Below are positions 7,611 to 18,961 of a stretch of DNA of 64,000 nt, piece after piece. This DNA comes from Terriglobia bacterium (GTDB lineage: Bacteria; Acidobacteriota; Terriglobia; Terriglobales; Acidobacteriaceae), in the NCBI GenBank assembly GCA_020072645.1, contig JAIQGK010000010.1, positions 145,568 to 209,567 on the forward strand, in the 5' to 3' direction. The translations under genes and the position numbers were made by a program. The notes under the pieces are model-generated. The model was not told where the DNA came from. It searched no databases and was given only the letters and a program-made list of their open reading frames with translations. How positions within the stretch are numbered: position 1 is the first letter of the stretch; every line of letters starts with the position of its first letter.

Positions 7611-9029
7611 TTAAGGCGCTACGCCAAGTAGCGCACGCACAATGTGCGCTTCTTCCGACGGATTCAAGACAGTGCGCAGATCCAGAAGCACGCGGCCGTC
7701 TTCCACGCGCGTAATAATCGGCGGATTGTTGTGGCGGAGGCGCGCGGCCAGTTCGTCCGCGCTGAGAGATTCAGCGGTAACAGCCAGCAGAAAAGTCGGC
7801 AGGGAAGAAGTGGGCGCGGAACCGCCGCCTACGAGCGATTCACCGGAGATGATCGTGGTCTTCAAATGGGCCGCGCCACTGAGCTGGTTCTTCATGGCTT
7901 CCGCGCGAGCGCGAATCTCTTCGGCGGGCAAGCGCATCATGCGGGCAAAGGGAATCGCATCGTGGTTCTGGCGGATGTATTCCATTAAGGTGCCTTCGAG
8001 CGCCGCGTAGGTGAGCTTGTCCACGCGAAGGGCGCGGAAGAGAGGATTGGAGCGCACGCGCTTGATCAGCGCTTCACGTCCGCTGAGCAGGCCGGCCTGC
8101 GGGCCACCCAACATCTTGTCGCCGCTGTAAGTAATGATATCGGCCCCGGCGCGGAGGCTATCCATTACGCCACTTTCATTCACGCCCAGCGCGCGCAGGG
8201 GAATCATTGCGCCGCCGCCCAGGTCTTCCATTACAGGAATATTGTGCTTGCGCCCAAGGGCAGCCAGTTCTTCCAGTGACGGCTGCTCGGTAAAGCCGAT
8301 GATGGCGAAGTTGGAGCGATGCACGCGCAGCAGCAGCCGGGTTTTGTCGGTGATGGCGTTTTCATAGTCGGCCAGGCGCGTGCGGTTGGTGGTGCCTACC
8401 TCGCGCAGCACCGCGCCGGATTTGGCCATCACGTCCGGCACGCGGAATGAGCCGCCGATTTCTACCAGCTCTCCGCGGGAAACGATCACCTCGCCGCCTT
8501 CAGCCAGCGTGTTCAGGGCCAGCATGACCGCCGCCGCGCAATTATTGACGACAACCGTGCGAATGCCGCTGACGCCCTCCTGATTGAGCAGCCGCGAGAA
8601 CAGGCGCTCTACGTGGACGTCGCGCTTGCCGCGCTCGCCGGCGGCAATATCAAATTCAAGATTGGAATAACCGCCCGCAACTTCCGCGATGCGTTTGATG
8701 GCCGATTCAGCCAACGGTGCACGTCCAAGATTCGTATGCAGGATTACGCCAGTGGCGTTGATAACCGGCTTGAGTGAAAATTCCATCGCGCGGTTGAGGT
8801 GCTGTTCGACGGCTTCCGGGAGGTGCTTAACCGCAAGTTCCACGGCTTGCTGCGTGCCGAGCGTGCCTGAGTTGATCTCATTGCGCAGGCTTGCCAGCAC
8901 GGCGCGGACAGATTCGGTGACTGCCGGCTGGCCTTCACGCGCCAGCAGCTCAGCAAGATCGGAGCTTTTCAGCAGCTCATCTACTGAGGGGAGCAGGCGG
9001 TAGAGATCGGATTTGGGGGTGGTCGCCAT
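7611..9029 (-). CDS. selA: L-seryl-tRNA(Sec) selenium transferase
   Basis: This PLP enzyme converts Ser-tRNA(Sec) to Sec-tRNA(Sec) using selenophosphate. The 472-residue protein has the N-terminal helical tRNA-binding domain (about 1-75), the conserved INATGVILHTNLGRAPLA segment (about 90-107), and the PLP lysine in SGDKMLGGPQAG (K305). I chose ATG 9029 over the TTG six bases upstream. No selB, selD or tRNA-Sec is visible nearby, but the gene implies that the organism decodes UGA as selenocysteine. It lies downstream of recG on the same strand across a 350-bp repeat-bearing gap, so it probably has its own promoter. Confidence 0.96.
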   Translation of the reverse strand: MATTPKSDLYRLLPSVDELLKSSDLAELLAREGQPAVTESVRAVLASLRNEINSGTLGTQQAVELAVKHLPEAVEQHLNRAMEFSLKPVINATGVILHTNLGRAPLAESAIKRIAEVAGGYSNLEFDIAAGERGKRDVHVERLFSRLLNQEGVSGIRTVVVNNCAAAVMLALNTLAEGGEVIVSRGELVEIGGSFRVPDVMAKSGAVLREVGTTNRTRLADYENAITDKTRLLLRVHRSNFAIIGFTEQPSLEELAALGRKHNIPVMEDLGGGAMIPLRALGVNESGVMDSLRAGADIITYSGDKMLGGPQAGLLSGREALIKRVRSNPLFRALRVDKLTYAALEGTLMEYIRQNHDAIPFARMMRLPAEEIRARAEAMKNQLSGAAHLKTTIISGESLVGGGSAPTSSLPTFLLAVTAESLSADELAARLRHNNPPIITRVEDGRVLLDLRTVLNPSEEAHIVRALLGVAP

Positions 9030-9180
9030 CGACAATATTATTCCACAAGAACCTCGCCGCAGATTTTCGCTGATAGCCGCAGATCAAAAAAGACGTTAGC
9101 CGCGAATTTCGCGAATGAACACGAATTAAATGAATCAGTGGCAGGTTCAGGCTCCCAGGAAGAAAACTACCTAAAAACAT

Positions 9181-9358
9181 TCACCGCAAAGGACGCTAAG
9201 GGCGCGAAGGAGTTAGGAGTTCTGGTCGCGAGGTCAGCTTGAATTTAGATCCGTAGTTATGGTCAGTACATTGAAAGCCGACTTGCACTTCCCCTAAGGA
9301 TCCACGTCTCTCCATGATTCGTTCATCCTTTGCGTCCTTCGCGTCCGTTGCGGTAAGG
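9181..9358. repeat. Inverted pair of dispersed 'TTTGCGTCCTT' elements between recG and selA
   Basis: CACCGCAAAGGACGCTAAGG at about 9182 continues with GCGCGAAGG. It is inverted relative to CTTTGCGTCCTTCGCGTCCG at about 9328, which continues with TTGCGGT. Sister copies sit at 11729, 25250 and 35861. The rest of the 357-bp gap (9030-9386) holds a diverged '(C)GCAGAT...CGAATTTCGCGAATG' repeat at about 9058-9130 and no gene that I can support. Confidence 0.65.
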
Positions 9359-9386
9359 AAGTTTTGGCTGACGGCTGAGTGCTCGC

Positions 9387-11585
<2,199 letters not shown>

Positions 11586-11728
11586 TTCTGTCGCTTCGCT
11601 CCAAACCGCTTACGAAGCATATTTTCCCTTGAAGAGTTACGAGCCCTTACTGCAAGCCGCTCGGCGCGCAAGCCGGCCTTGCGGCGAATAGCCACCGGCA
11701 CTGAAATGATGATACTTGAGGTGGGAAT

Positions 11729-11758
11729 TTACCGCAGAGGACGCAAAGGTCGCAAAGT
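11729..11758. repeat. Dispersed 'ACCGCAGAGGACGCAAAGG' element
   Basis: One copy of the family also found at 9181, 9328, 25250 and 35861. It lies in the 256-bp divergent gap between recG and the gene at 11842. An in-frame TTG-started extension of the latter runs through it and is not credible coding sequence. Confidence 0.65.
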
Positions 11759-11841
11759 GGTGTCCGCCGTTTTTGTCCATTGCTGGTTGTTGGAACAATG
11801 CAACTCATCCTACACTGGTAAAGAAACTACCGGCATCCGTG

Positions 11842-12864
11842 ATGAAAAAATGGTTGATAGAGGTTGGCTGCTGCGCTGTGATGGCGCTTTCGGTCCCAAT
11901 AGCGTGTGCTCAACAGGAGGCTCCGTCTTCAGGCGCGCCCGCAGCTTTGGCCCAAAATTCGCCGACGCCTGCAGCCCAGACATTGCCAACGCCCGCGGCT
12001 ACGCCCACTGCAAATACTCATAAGCCAAGCCCGGCGGAAATGGCTGTGGCGCGGTTTACGCCGACCAACGATCCGAAAGAGATTGTGCGCAGGTCCATGG
12101 AAATCGACAGACAGACGCTGGACCTGGCGAGAAATTACACGTGCCAGCAGCGCGAGGTCATCAAGCACCTGGACAAGAACGGAAACGTGAAGTCGACCGA
12201 GGTAAAGACCTTCGATATTGGTTTTTATTACGGAGAGGAATATTCCCGGCTCATCATGGTGAACGATAAGCCGCTCGACGATAAGGAAAAGAAGAAAGAA
12301 GACGAGAAGCTGGAAAAATTCCTGGCCAAATACCGCAATGAGAGCCCTGAAGCGCGAGAGAAACGCGCGGAGAAAGAGAAAAAAGAACGCCAGGAAAACC
12401 GCGCATACCGGCTGGACGTGGCGAATGCCTATGACTTCAGTATTGTGGGAGAAGAAGAGCTGGAAGGCGTGAATACGTGGGTGATAGAAGCTACGCCGCG
12501 CAAAGACTTTAAGCCGACGCAACCACACGCCGAAATCCTGAAGAAGATCAAAGGCAAGATGTGGATCGACAAGAAAGAGTACAACTGGATTCGCGTTGAG
12601 GCTGAGGCCACCGACACGATCTCATTCGGGCTGTTCCTGTTCCGCATACATCCGGGCTCGCGCTTCAACTTCCAGCAGATGCATTTAAACGATGAAGTGT
12701 GGCTGCTGCGTCGGCTTTATATCAACGGGGGAGCGCGGATCGCGCTATTCAAGAATGAAGCGATTGAGCAGGAAGATACTTTCTCCAACTATAAGAAATT
12801 CAGTTCAACGTTTACCATCCTGCCGGGCGTGAAAGAAGTGCCACCGGAGGAGAAGCAAAAATAG
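11842..12864 (+). CDS. Hypothetical exported protein with LolA-like core
   Basis: This 340-residue protein has a signal peptide (MKKWLIEVGCCAVMALSVPI, cleavage near ACAQQ), then a Pro/Ala/Thr-rich linker to about residue 60. A mid-protein Lys/Glu-rich segment (about 145-190) looks helical and charged. The rest has alternating beta-type stretches such as NTWVIEATPRKDF and GKMWIDKKEYNWIRVEAEA, reminiscent of outer-membrane lipoprotein-sorting (LolA/LppX-like) folds of Acidobacteria. It is likely periplasmic; its ligand is unknown. ATG 11842 is chosen because it begins the signal peptide. Confidence 0.7.
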   Translation: MKKWLIEVGCCAVMALSVPIACAQQEAPSSGAPAALAQNSPTPAAQTLPTPAATPTANTHKPSPAEMAVARFTPTNDPKEIVRRSMEIDRQTLDLARNYTCQQREVIKHLDKNGNVKSTEVKTFDIGFYYGEEYSRLIMVNDKPLDDKEKKKEDEKLEKFLAKYRNESPEAREKRAEKEKKERQENRAYRLDVANAYDFSIVGEEELEGVNTWVIEATPRKDFKPTQPHAEILKKIKGKMWIDKKEYNWIRVEAEATDTISFGLFLFRIHPGSRFNFQQMHLNDEVWLLRRLYINGGARIALFKNEAIEQEDTFSNYKKFSSTFTILPGVKEVPPEEKQK

Positions 12865-13099
12865 CACGCGTTGTGTGCACTATAGCGTCCAAAAATCGGC
12901 TGGATATTGTCTAATGGCCATTGCCGATGCTGATTCGCCCACCTAATATCATGCGCCCTTTAGTTCGGTATAGAACATACAGCCTACTCCCCCCGCGCAT
13001 ATGATCAGAGTACAACTTCATACGCATGCAAGCGAAAAGATCCTTGCGCGTTGAGGTGCTGGTCTTAAAAAGACCACGCGATCAGTGCGAAGGAGAACC

Positions 13100-13816
13100 A
13101 TGCCTGCAGCGATTGAATCCCGGAGCATGTATAAAAATCGAATCCTCGCTTCATTGCAGAGGGCGGAAATAATGCGTTTGGCTCCGCATTTGTTGCCGCT
13201 GGACCTTCCGGCAGGAAAGACACTGCTGGATCCTGGACAAGAAATCACCCACGCATACTTTTTGGAGACAGGCCTTGCCTCAGTGGTAGTGGCGATGTCC
13301 AATGGAAACATGGTGGAAACGGGAATTACCGGGAATGACGGGTTGGTAGGATTCCCCGTGTTGCTGGGCACCAAAACCATGCCGACGCGGACATTCATGC
13401 AGATCCCCGGCAAGGGTTTCAAAATCAAGGCGCATCACCTTGTGGACGAATTTGAGAGGGCTGGAACGCTACAGAAAAGAATTAACCGGTATTTTCAGGC
13501 GAACCTGGTACTGACGGGGCAAACCGCGGCCTGCAATCGGCTGCATGACATTGCAGAACGACTGGCGCGCTGGCTGCTGATGTGCCATGACCGCATGGAC
13601 TCTGACACGTTTTCTATCACTCACGAATTCCTTGGCCACATGCTGGGAACGCCACGATCCACTGTGACGCTGGCAGCGGGAATTCTGCATCAGTCCGGAC
13701 TGATTGATTACTCGCGCGGAAAAGTTACTATCCAGGACAGGAAAGGCCTGGAAAAAGCAGCTTGCGAGTGTTACCAGACGATTCGAAAAGAGTTTGACCG
13801 GCTGGGAATCTCTTGA
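13100..13816 (+). CDS. Crp/Fnr family transcriptional regulator
   Basis: This 238-residue protein has an N-terminal cyclic-nucleotide-binding-like beta barrel (about 20-135, including LPAGKTLLDPGQEITHAYFLETG) and a C-terminal winged helix (about 165-220, with HEFLGHMLGTPRSTVTLAAGIL as HTH). No N-terminal Cys cluster of FNR type is present. AAGGAG lies 5 nt before ATG 13100. A small hairpin, GGTCTT-AAA-AAGACC, sits in the 5' leader at 13061-13075. The effector and targets are unknown. It stands alone rather than in an operon. Confidence 0.88.
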   Translation: MPAAIESRSMYKNRILASLQRAEIMRLAPHLLPLDLPAGKTLLDPGQEITHAYFLETGLASVVVAMSNGNMVETGITGNDGLVGFPVLLGTKTMPTRTFMQIPGKGFKIKAHHLVDEFERAGTLQKRINRYFQANLVLTGQTAACNRLHDIAERLARWLLMCHDRMDSDTFSITHEFLGHMLGTPRSTVTLAAGILHQSGLIDYSRGKVTIQDRKGLEKAACECYQTIRKEFDRLGIS

Positions 13817-14307
13817 CTCTAAATCAATAAAAATTGGGATGAGTGAAATTGCATGCACAATTCCATTAAAAAATTTTAACAAGAAGCAGCTGTTCCTGCA
13901 CGGAATCAATTTTTTTAGTTATGATGTATGCATCTGTTGTATACCGAACAGACGGATTCAAATGCGCTGTTCTATTTTGAACATATCGAACGGATGCTCG
14001 GCCTTTTCGTGGTTTCCCGCGATCCATTCCTGATCGAGACAGGGCGCGCGCATCCTGAAAATCCGGCGGATACACCGCGACACCTCACTTCGTTCACAGC
14101 TGTGTATTGGCAATTATGCGGGAAGAGATTTTGATCTCATCAATCCTGCTGGCCGCCGCCGCTGGAAACAACATGAGGTTGCTGAAATGATTGGACGATA
14201 CGCAATTTTCACCCCTGTGTCGTGCCTGTTGTCAAATGCCAGCGCGCCTGGCGCAGTGCCGGTTCTGATGTGCGCGATTCGCGCGGCGGCAAGCAACGGA
14301 GGCAGCC
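13817..14307. other. 491-bp gap with no well-supported gene
   Basis: The first part is unusually AT-rich for this window (around 13850-13930). An open frame at 13928-14134 (68 codons) has no recognisable motif or ribosome site. A 42-codon frame at 14187-14315 overlaps the start of the response regulator and could be a leader peptide, but nothing confirms it. Confidence 0.4.
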
Positions 14308-14703
14308 ATGAGTAGCTGCCATGCAAATTCGGCAGGACGGCAGAAAACCATCCTGTGCGTGGATGATGATCCCCTAATATTAGATTCGTGGTCGGACCTG
14401 ATCAGTAGCGCGGGATACCATGTGTTAACCGCGTGCGGCGGCGCAGAAGCGATCCAAAAGTTTTCCGCTCACGTTGTCCATGCCGTGGTGCTGGATTACG
14501 AAATGCCAGGACTCAACGGCAGCACCGTAGCCATGCAGTTGCGGCGAATCAATAAGCAAGTGCCGATCATTCTCCATACTGGCGGAGCGGCACCTTGCGC
14601 GGAAGAATTAGCGCTGTTCAACAGCTTTGTATCCAAGGGCGCAAGGCTTTCCGCCATGCTGGCAGCCATTGAAGGAGCGCTGCTCCAGCGTGCTAGCGGA
14701 TAA
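14308..14703 (+). CDS. Stand-alone receiver-domain response regulator
   Basis: This 131-residue protein is a single CheY-like receiver domain. Acidic pocket residues are in LCVDDDPLI (about 17-24), the phosphoacceptor is Asp63 in VLDYEMPG, Thr is in ILHTGG, and the conserved Lys is in FVSKG. It has no output domain, so it probably acts by protein interaction or in a phosphorelay. GGAGG precedes the ATG by 5 nt. It is convergent with a LuxR-type regulator across a shared terminator; its partner kinase is not obvious. Confidence 0.9.
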   Translation: MSSCHANSAGRQKTILCVDDDPLILDSWSDLISSAGYHVLTACGGAEAIQKFSAHVVHAVVLDYEMPGLNGSTVAMQLRRINKQVPIILHTGGAAPCAEELALFNSFVSKGARLSAMLAAIEGALLQRASG

Positions 14704-14724
14704 AGCAAAACTGTATATATGAAA

Positions 14725-14751
14725 ACGGCGCTCTTGCGAGCGCCGTCTTTG
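14725..14751. terminator. Terminator hairpin between convergent genes
   Basis: A perfect 9-bp stem ACGGCGCTC/GAGCGCCGT with loop TTGC is followed by CTTTGG on the plus strand and by TTTTC on the minus strand. It sits between two convergent response-regulator genes and probably serves both. Confidence 0.75.
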
Positions 14752-14768
14752 GGGGGAGGGTACAACAA

Positions 14769-15434
14769 CTATTGGTTTACTGGAATCTTGATGATCTTTT
14801 TCTGAATTGCATATGTAACTAACTGAGCTTTGTTGTGAATATCGAGCTTGCGCATCAGGTTGAATTTGTGAGCTTCCACGGTTTTCACACTCAGTCCCAG
14901 GATCACTGCGATTTCCTTCACGGAATTTCCTTCCGCCAGCAGCTTCAGGATCTCCCTCTCGCGCGGCGTTAGCGTAGATATCCGTGGCCGCATCCTGGTG
15001 TCCCGCACGCGCGACCGGAAATCTTCCACGAGCTTGCCGAGCACCTGGGAGCTCAAATATTTTCCGCCTTTATAGACGTCCTTCACCGCAGTCAGCAACT
15101 GCGGCGCAGGCGTATCCTTCAGCACATAGCCCGACGCGCCAACCTCCAGGCACTGCACCAAATAATCTTCGTCTTCATACATAGTCAGGAAGAGGATCTT
15201 CGTTTCCATGCGGTTTTTCTTGATCTGCCGCGCGGATTCAAAGCTCGACAGTCCCGGCATCCCGATATCCATGAGTACGATGTCCGGCCGCAGTTCGCGA
15301 GCTTTTTCCACGGCTTCTCCGCCGTCGGCCGCTTCGCCCACGACTTCAAAATCGCTTTCGCTTTCCAGCAACCGGCGTACGCCCTGGCGAAACAGCGTGT
15401 GATCATCTACGAGTAAGCATTTTATTTTCGGCAT
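14769..15434 (-). CDS. NarL/LuxR-family response regulator
   Basis: This 221-residue protein has an N-terminal receiver domain (about 4-120; phosphoacceptor Asp56 in IVLMDIGMPG, Lys in YVLKDTPAP) and a C-terminal LuxR HTH (about 150-212; LTPREREILKLLAEGNSVKEIA, then SVKTVEAHKFNLMRKL). It starts 18 bp after the stop of the histidine kinase on the same strand, so the two form one operon and almost certainly a cognate pair. AAGGA lies upstream of ATG 15434. Confidence 0.94.
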   Translation of the reverse strand: MPKIKCLLVDDHTLFRQGVRRLLESESDFEVVGEAADGGEAVEKARELRPDIVLMDIGMPGLSSFESARQIKKNRMETKILFLTMYEDEDYLVQCLEVGASGYVLKDTPAPQLLTAVKDVYKGGKYLSSQVLGKLVEDFRSRVRDTRMRPRISTLTPREREILKLLAEGNSVKEIAVILGLSVKTVEAHKFNLMRKLDIHNKAQLVTYAIQKKIIKIPVNQ

Positions 15435-15452
15435 GGGGGAGTGTCCTTTTCT

Positions 15453-17132
15453 TTAATTCGGCCTCTGCACTGCGTGTGCCGCGTGCGCCAGCGGACGGTC
15501 CACAACTTGCGTTTCATCGCCCGCGGGTACACTTATTTCGATTCGCGTGCCTTTCCCTTTGGTCGAGATCACGCGTGAGGTCCCGCCCAACATTGCTATT
15601 CTTTCTTTGATTCCTGCCAGCCCAAAAGAGTTATCGCGAGAGTTGCTGCTGCGCGCCTGTATTCCAACGCCATCGTCTTCCACTATCACCTGCACCAACT
15701 TGTCCGCGCGCTCCACCTGGACTGTGACGTTCTTTGCCTGCGCGTGCTTGGCAACGTTGTGCAGCGCTTCCTGCACCACTCGATAAATCGCCTGCTCGGC
15801 GCCTGACGCCAGCCGGCCAACGTCTTCGGCAATCAGCACGCGCGCTTTCACGCCCGTATTGCGGGCAAAATCTTTCGCTTCTTTGCGGATCGCCGCCACC
15901 AATCCCAGCTCTTGCAGCACCAGCGGAGAAAGCTTGCCAATAATTCTGCGGATGCCCTCAATCGTTCTGTCCACCACTTCCACTGTCTCGCGAATTTTTC
16001 CGCGAACGTTCTTAGCGGTGCTTCCGGTTTCCATCATTCCCAGGTAGAGCCGGATCACCATCAGCGCCTGGCCGGTTTCGTCGTGCAGCTCGCGGCTAAT
16101 GCGTTTGCGCTCTTCTTCCTGCACCCGCAAAAGATGTCCTGAAAGTTCCGCGATTCTCTGTTCGCGCTCGCGCAACGCGTCCGTCATGCGCGCGCGTTCA
16201 ATCGCCAGCGCTGTGCGATCGCCAATGGCGCGCATCAATTCGCGTTCTGTCGGCAGCCATTCATAAGGTTTGGGAAAGCCAATCACCATCACGCCAATCG
16301 TCTCGCCATCCGCTTTCAGCGGCACGCCCCACAGAGACTTGGCTTTAATGCGGATCATCGGCCGCAACACGCCAGTATCCACGCTGGTATCCAGGATCAT
16401 GTTCGGCTCGCCGCTCTGCGCGATCTTCCCGGAAAAACCAATTCCTGGTTCGATCTTAAAATCTTCCGGCACCTCTGCGTCCATACCCACTGAAGCGGAA
16501 ATCCGCAAGCCGCCAATCTCAGCGTCGCTCAGAAGGATGATGCCCAGCGACGCCTGGAATGTCTGAGTCGTGATGTCCAGGACTTTATTCAGCAGCGCGC
16601 TCAAGTCGGCGGAAGCCAACTCGGCATCCAGCAAATGCAGCAGAGCGGAAGACTCCAGCGTCTTGGAATCAAAATACGCGCCTGAAATAATTACGAAAGA
16701 AACCGAAGACAGCATTTCCAACGCTGCTTTGGCTTCCGCTTCGCGCTCCGGGAACAGTCCGGCAATATAAGGTTCACAGCAGGATTGGTACAGCTCCAGC
16801 GCTCGCGCCACCGCGCGCGTGTCCACCTGCAGCTTTGAAAGCCTTGTGCCAAAGTACTGCAAATTTTCCTGGAAACCGGGGTAATCGTTGTGGCAGAAAT
16901 AAGAGCATCCGGCGGCCAGGGTCAGGCGTTCCACTGCGGCTAAGGTCCGGCCATCAAAGCCAAATTCTCTTGTGAGCTGGTCACGCCACTTGTTTGTAAT
17001 GTCTGGGAAATAAGGTTCTAGCGCTCGCGCAACTTCGGCGATCAACTCTCGAGACGATTCCTTGAACGGCGGTACAGCGGTCACTGGCACTTCCTGAACT
17101 TTGATTGACGAGAGCGGCCGTTCCCCGGTCAT
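15453..17132 (-). CDS. GAF-domain NarL-type sensor histidine kinase
   Basis: This 559-residue protein has no obvious TM segment, so it is probably a cytoplasmic sensor. Residues 1-170 are helical and of unidentified type (possibly RsbR-like or globin-like). A GAF domain covers about 175-312, and a coiled linker about 315-340. The HisKA_3 dimerisation helix has phospho-His350 in SRELHDETGQAL. The HATPase_c domain (about 445-545) has DDGVGI and GLAGIKERI, and the C-terminus is GTRIEISVPAG. The signal is unknown; several Cys (about residues 76-80 and 118-119) could sense redox. It is first in an operon with the LuxR-type regulator. Confidence 0.93.
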   Translation of the reverse strand: MTGERPLSSIKVQEVPVTAVPPFKESSRELIAEVARALEPYFPDITNKWRDQLTREFGFDGRTLAAVERLTLAAGCSYFCHNDYPGFQENLQYFGTRLSKLQVDTRAVARALELYQSCCEPYIAGLFPEREAEAKAALEMLSSVSFVIISGAYFDSKTLESSALLHLLDAELASADLSALLNKVLDITTQTFQASLGIILLSDAEIGGLRISASVGMDAEVPEDFKIEPGIGFSGKIAQSGEPNMILDTSVDTGVLRPMIRIKAKSLWGVPLKADGETIGVMVIGFPKPYEWLPTERELMRAIGDRTALAIERARMTDALREREQRIAELSGHLLRVQEEERKRISRELHDETGQALMVIRLYLGMMETGSTAKNVRGKIRETVEVVDRTIEGIRRIIGKLSPLVLQELGLVAAIRKEAKDFARNTGVKARVLIAEDVGRLASGAEQAIYRVVQEALHNVAKHAQAKNVTVQVERADKLVQVIVEDDGVGIQARSSNSRDNSFGLAGIKERIAMLGGTSRVISTKGKGTRIEISVPAGDETQVVDRPLAHAAHAVQRPN

Positions 17133-17492
17133 TTTACTCTTCAGGTAACCGGAAAATACCCTAATCTCTAAGGTATTTTACAGCGCTTGGAAGCTGTTGT
17201 GAACTAAATAGTTAGTATTTCTCTTGCCAGCAGTGAAACACCTTATTCGTCTAGGAGTTACGCCTTAGGCGCGATGTACCCCAAAATGGCCAATTTTGAG
17301 AGCTGCAGGGCGCAAGCTCATCTGCCCCTAAGCCGGAATCTTCTATCCGAGCCCATTTTCTACCCCAAGCTCATCTGCCATCCAGGCATCGTCATCCCGA
17401 CGACCGTTAAGCGACCGGGCGTACTCCTCAGCCCGGGAGTAGGGAGGCAAAGAGATGGACCGATCCCTTGGAAGCCGGTGTAAGCTTGTTCC
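17133..17492. other. 360-bp intergenic gap
   Basis: It holds the promoter side of the histidine kinase operon (AT-rich at about 17150-17230) and a GC-rich stretch at about 17380-17480 with an AGCGACCGGGCG...CAGCCCGGGAG motif, like other intergenic repeats in the window. I see no gene. Confidence 0.5.
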
Positions 17493-18065
17493 GTGTTCTC
17501 GCGCCGGCCCATCCCGTTCCGCTGGATATTTCCGCTTGGCGAACTCACGCTCTGCTGGCTCATGACCGCTCTGGTCCATACTCTTCCTGTTAACTGTAGC
17601 TTCTACAGTCAAACTTTGAGGATCATCCGCGTCCTGAATCTTCCCGGCGATCTGCTGCAGGTTCCCGTCAATCTCCTTCGCGCTGATAAATTTGACTGGC
17701 ATCCCTCATTCATCAGCGGGCTTGTTTGGAGCGCTCTCTCGTGGCCCGTGCTTGCCCTGGGTTTCTGGTGGTTCGCTGGTCGCGCGGTCGACGCTCTTCT
17801 TGCCCTTGGTGACCGCCAGCTTGGCCTGCGGATTACCCTGATGGAGGCCACCATAGGGGGCCTGCTGATGCTGGGTGGCGTTGCGGTGGTTCTCGGCTAC
17901 GCCCTCAGTCATCCGGCGCAAATTTATACCAACACCACCACGGGATTTGCTATTGCCTCCGGAGGCCTTTGGGCTGTGCTCGGCGGACTGTCAGTAGTGG
18001 CTCGCTTCCGCCAATTGCGCCTGCGCCGCCGAATGGCATCATCTGCCGTTGCTGTGACCTCATGA
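17493..18065 (+). CDS. Hypothetical multi-pass membrane protein
   Basis: This 190-residue protein has an N-terminal hydrophobic segment (WIFPLGELTLCWLMTALVHTL), two central ones (about 70-95, LVWSALSWPVLALGFWWFAG; about 112-135, GGLLMLGGVAVVLGYAL) and a C-terminal one (about 145-165), ending in a basic RFRQLRLRRRM tail. Four TM helices with a cytoplasmic C-terminus are likely. There is no catalytic motif. It has no strong ribosome site and is followed by the repeat block, so it stands alone. Confidence 0.6.
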   Translation: MFSRRPIPFRWIFPLGELTLCWLMTALVHTLPVNCSFYSQTLRIIRVLNLPGDLLQVPVNLLRADKFDWHPSFISGLVWSALSWPVLALGFWWFAGRAVDALLALGDRQLGLRITLMEATIGGLLMLGGVAVVLGYALSHPAQIYTNTTTGFAIASGGLWAVLGGLSVVARFRQLRLRRRMASSAVAVTS

Positions 18066-18186
18066 AGAGATCATCGGGGGTTAATATCGCAACAAACCGG
18101 AACAGGTCTCGATACTCAAGCGCCGTAGGCGCGAAATTATTGAGCCCAGCGTACGAGCGCTGGGTTAGCGTGCAAAAACAAGTTGA

Positions 18187-18389
18187 GCCCCGGAGGGGCG
18201 GCACAAAATAGGTTCGTATCGGGGACCGGGCTTAAGCCGGGCCGCAACAGCGACTCCTTTAACCTCTGTCATCTTGAGCGACGCAAAGGAGCGAACGCGA
18301 CCTAAGGCGGAGTCGAAAGATCCCGAGAATGTGTCCTCTGCCATGTTGACGCAAGGCGTTCTCTTAAAAAATGTCTCACGGGCTCAGCC
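18187..18389 (+). repeat. R-type repeat, copy 1
   Basis: It contains in order GGGCGGCACAAAAT, GGTTCGTATC, a CCGGGCTTAAGCCGG hairpin, CAACAGCGACTCCTTTAACC, CTGTCATCTTGAGCGACG, GGAGTCGAAAGATCC, CTCTGCCATGTTGACGCAAG, GCGTTCTCTTAAAAAATGTC and a CACGGGCTCAGCC end. It is closely matched by copies 2 and 3. Confidence 0.85.
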
Positions 18390-18632
18390 AATGCGAGCCC
18401 CAATGACCAAAATGATTTGTGGACCGCAGGCGCCCCCGCCTGCGAAGAACGGTGTTGAAAGGATTTTGTGGCACAGGCACTCCTGCCTGTGCAGGTGTAT
18501 CCGTCAAAAGGCTCTTTAGGTTTGACCGAATACTTGCGTCTGGCCTACCTCAGCACCATAGGAGCAGTGCAAATAGGTTCGTATCAAGGCCCCGGGCTTC
18601 AGCCGGGCCTGCGGCAGCGACTCCTCTCATTC

Positions 18633-18719
18633 CTCTATCATCTTTGAGCGAGCCCGCGGGAGCCAGAACCGCACTTGCGAGGGTAGGCGAGCCAAGGGCG
18701 AGTCGAAAAGATGATAGAG
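18633..18719. repeat. S-type inverted-repeat element, copy 1
   Basis: Perfect 13-bp terminal inverted repeats, CTCTATCATCTTT and AAAGATGATAGAG, enclose a core with GAGCGAGCCCGCGGGAGCC and GGCGAGCCAAGGGCGAGTCG. The element is MITE-like in size, with no coding capacity. Confidence 0.75.
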
Positions 18720-18961
18720 CCGCTCCCCTCGCATGAGGATTCAGGAATTCTCACCAAGACATGGCCGGCCATCATGAAGCCGAACACTCCAATCATCCTC
18801 TGGACCGCAGAGCCGTCGCCTGCGAGCGAACTCCATTAGGACATTTGCAGCACAGGCACTCTCGCCTGTGCGGAATGAAGGTTCTCGACGATCCAGCGCC
18901 GTGAGCGCATCGCGAAGTTAGTCCCGGGCGTGAGCCCGGGGTAAGCGCCCAGCACGAGTCA

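Noticed and set aside
13928..14134. A 68-codon plus-strand frame before the response regulator.
   Set aside because: No ribosome site, no motif and an overlapping opposite frame of the same length; kept only as intergenic remark.
16270..16770. Plus-strand frames within the histidine kinase gene.
   Set aside because: They are antisense to a well-supported kinase and carry no motif.
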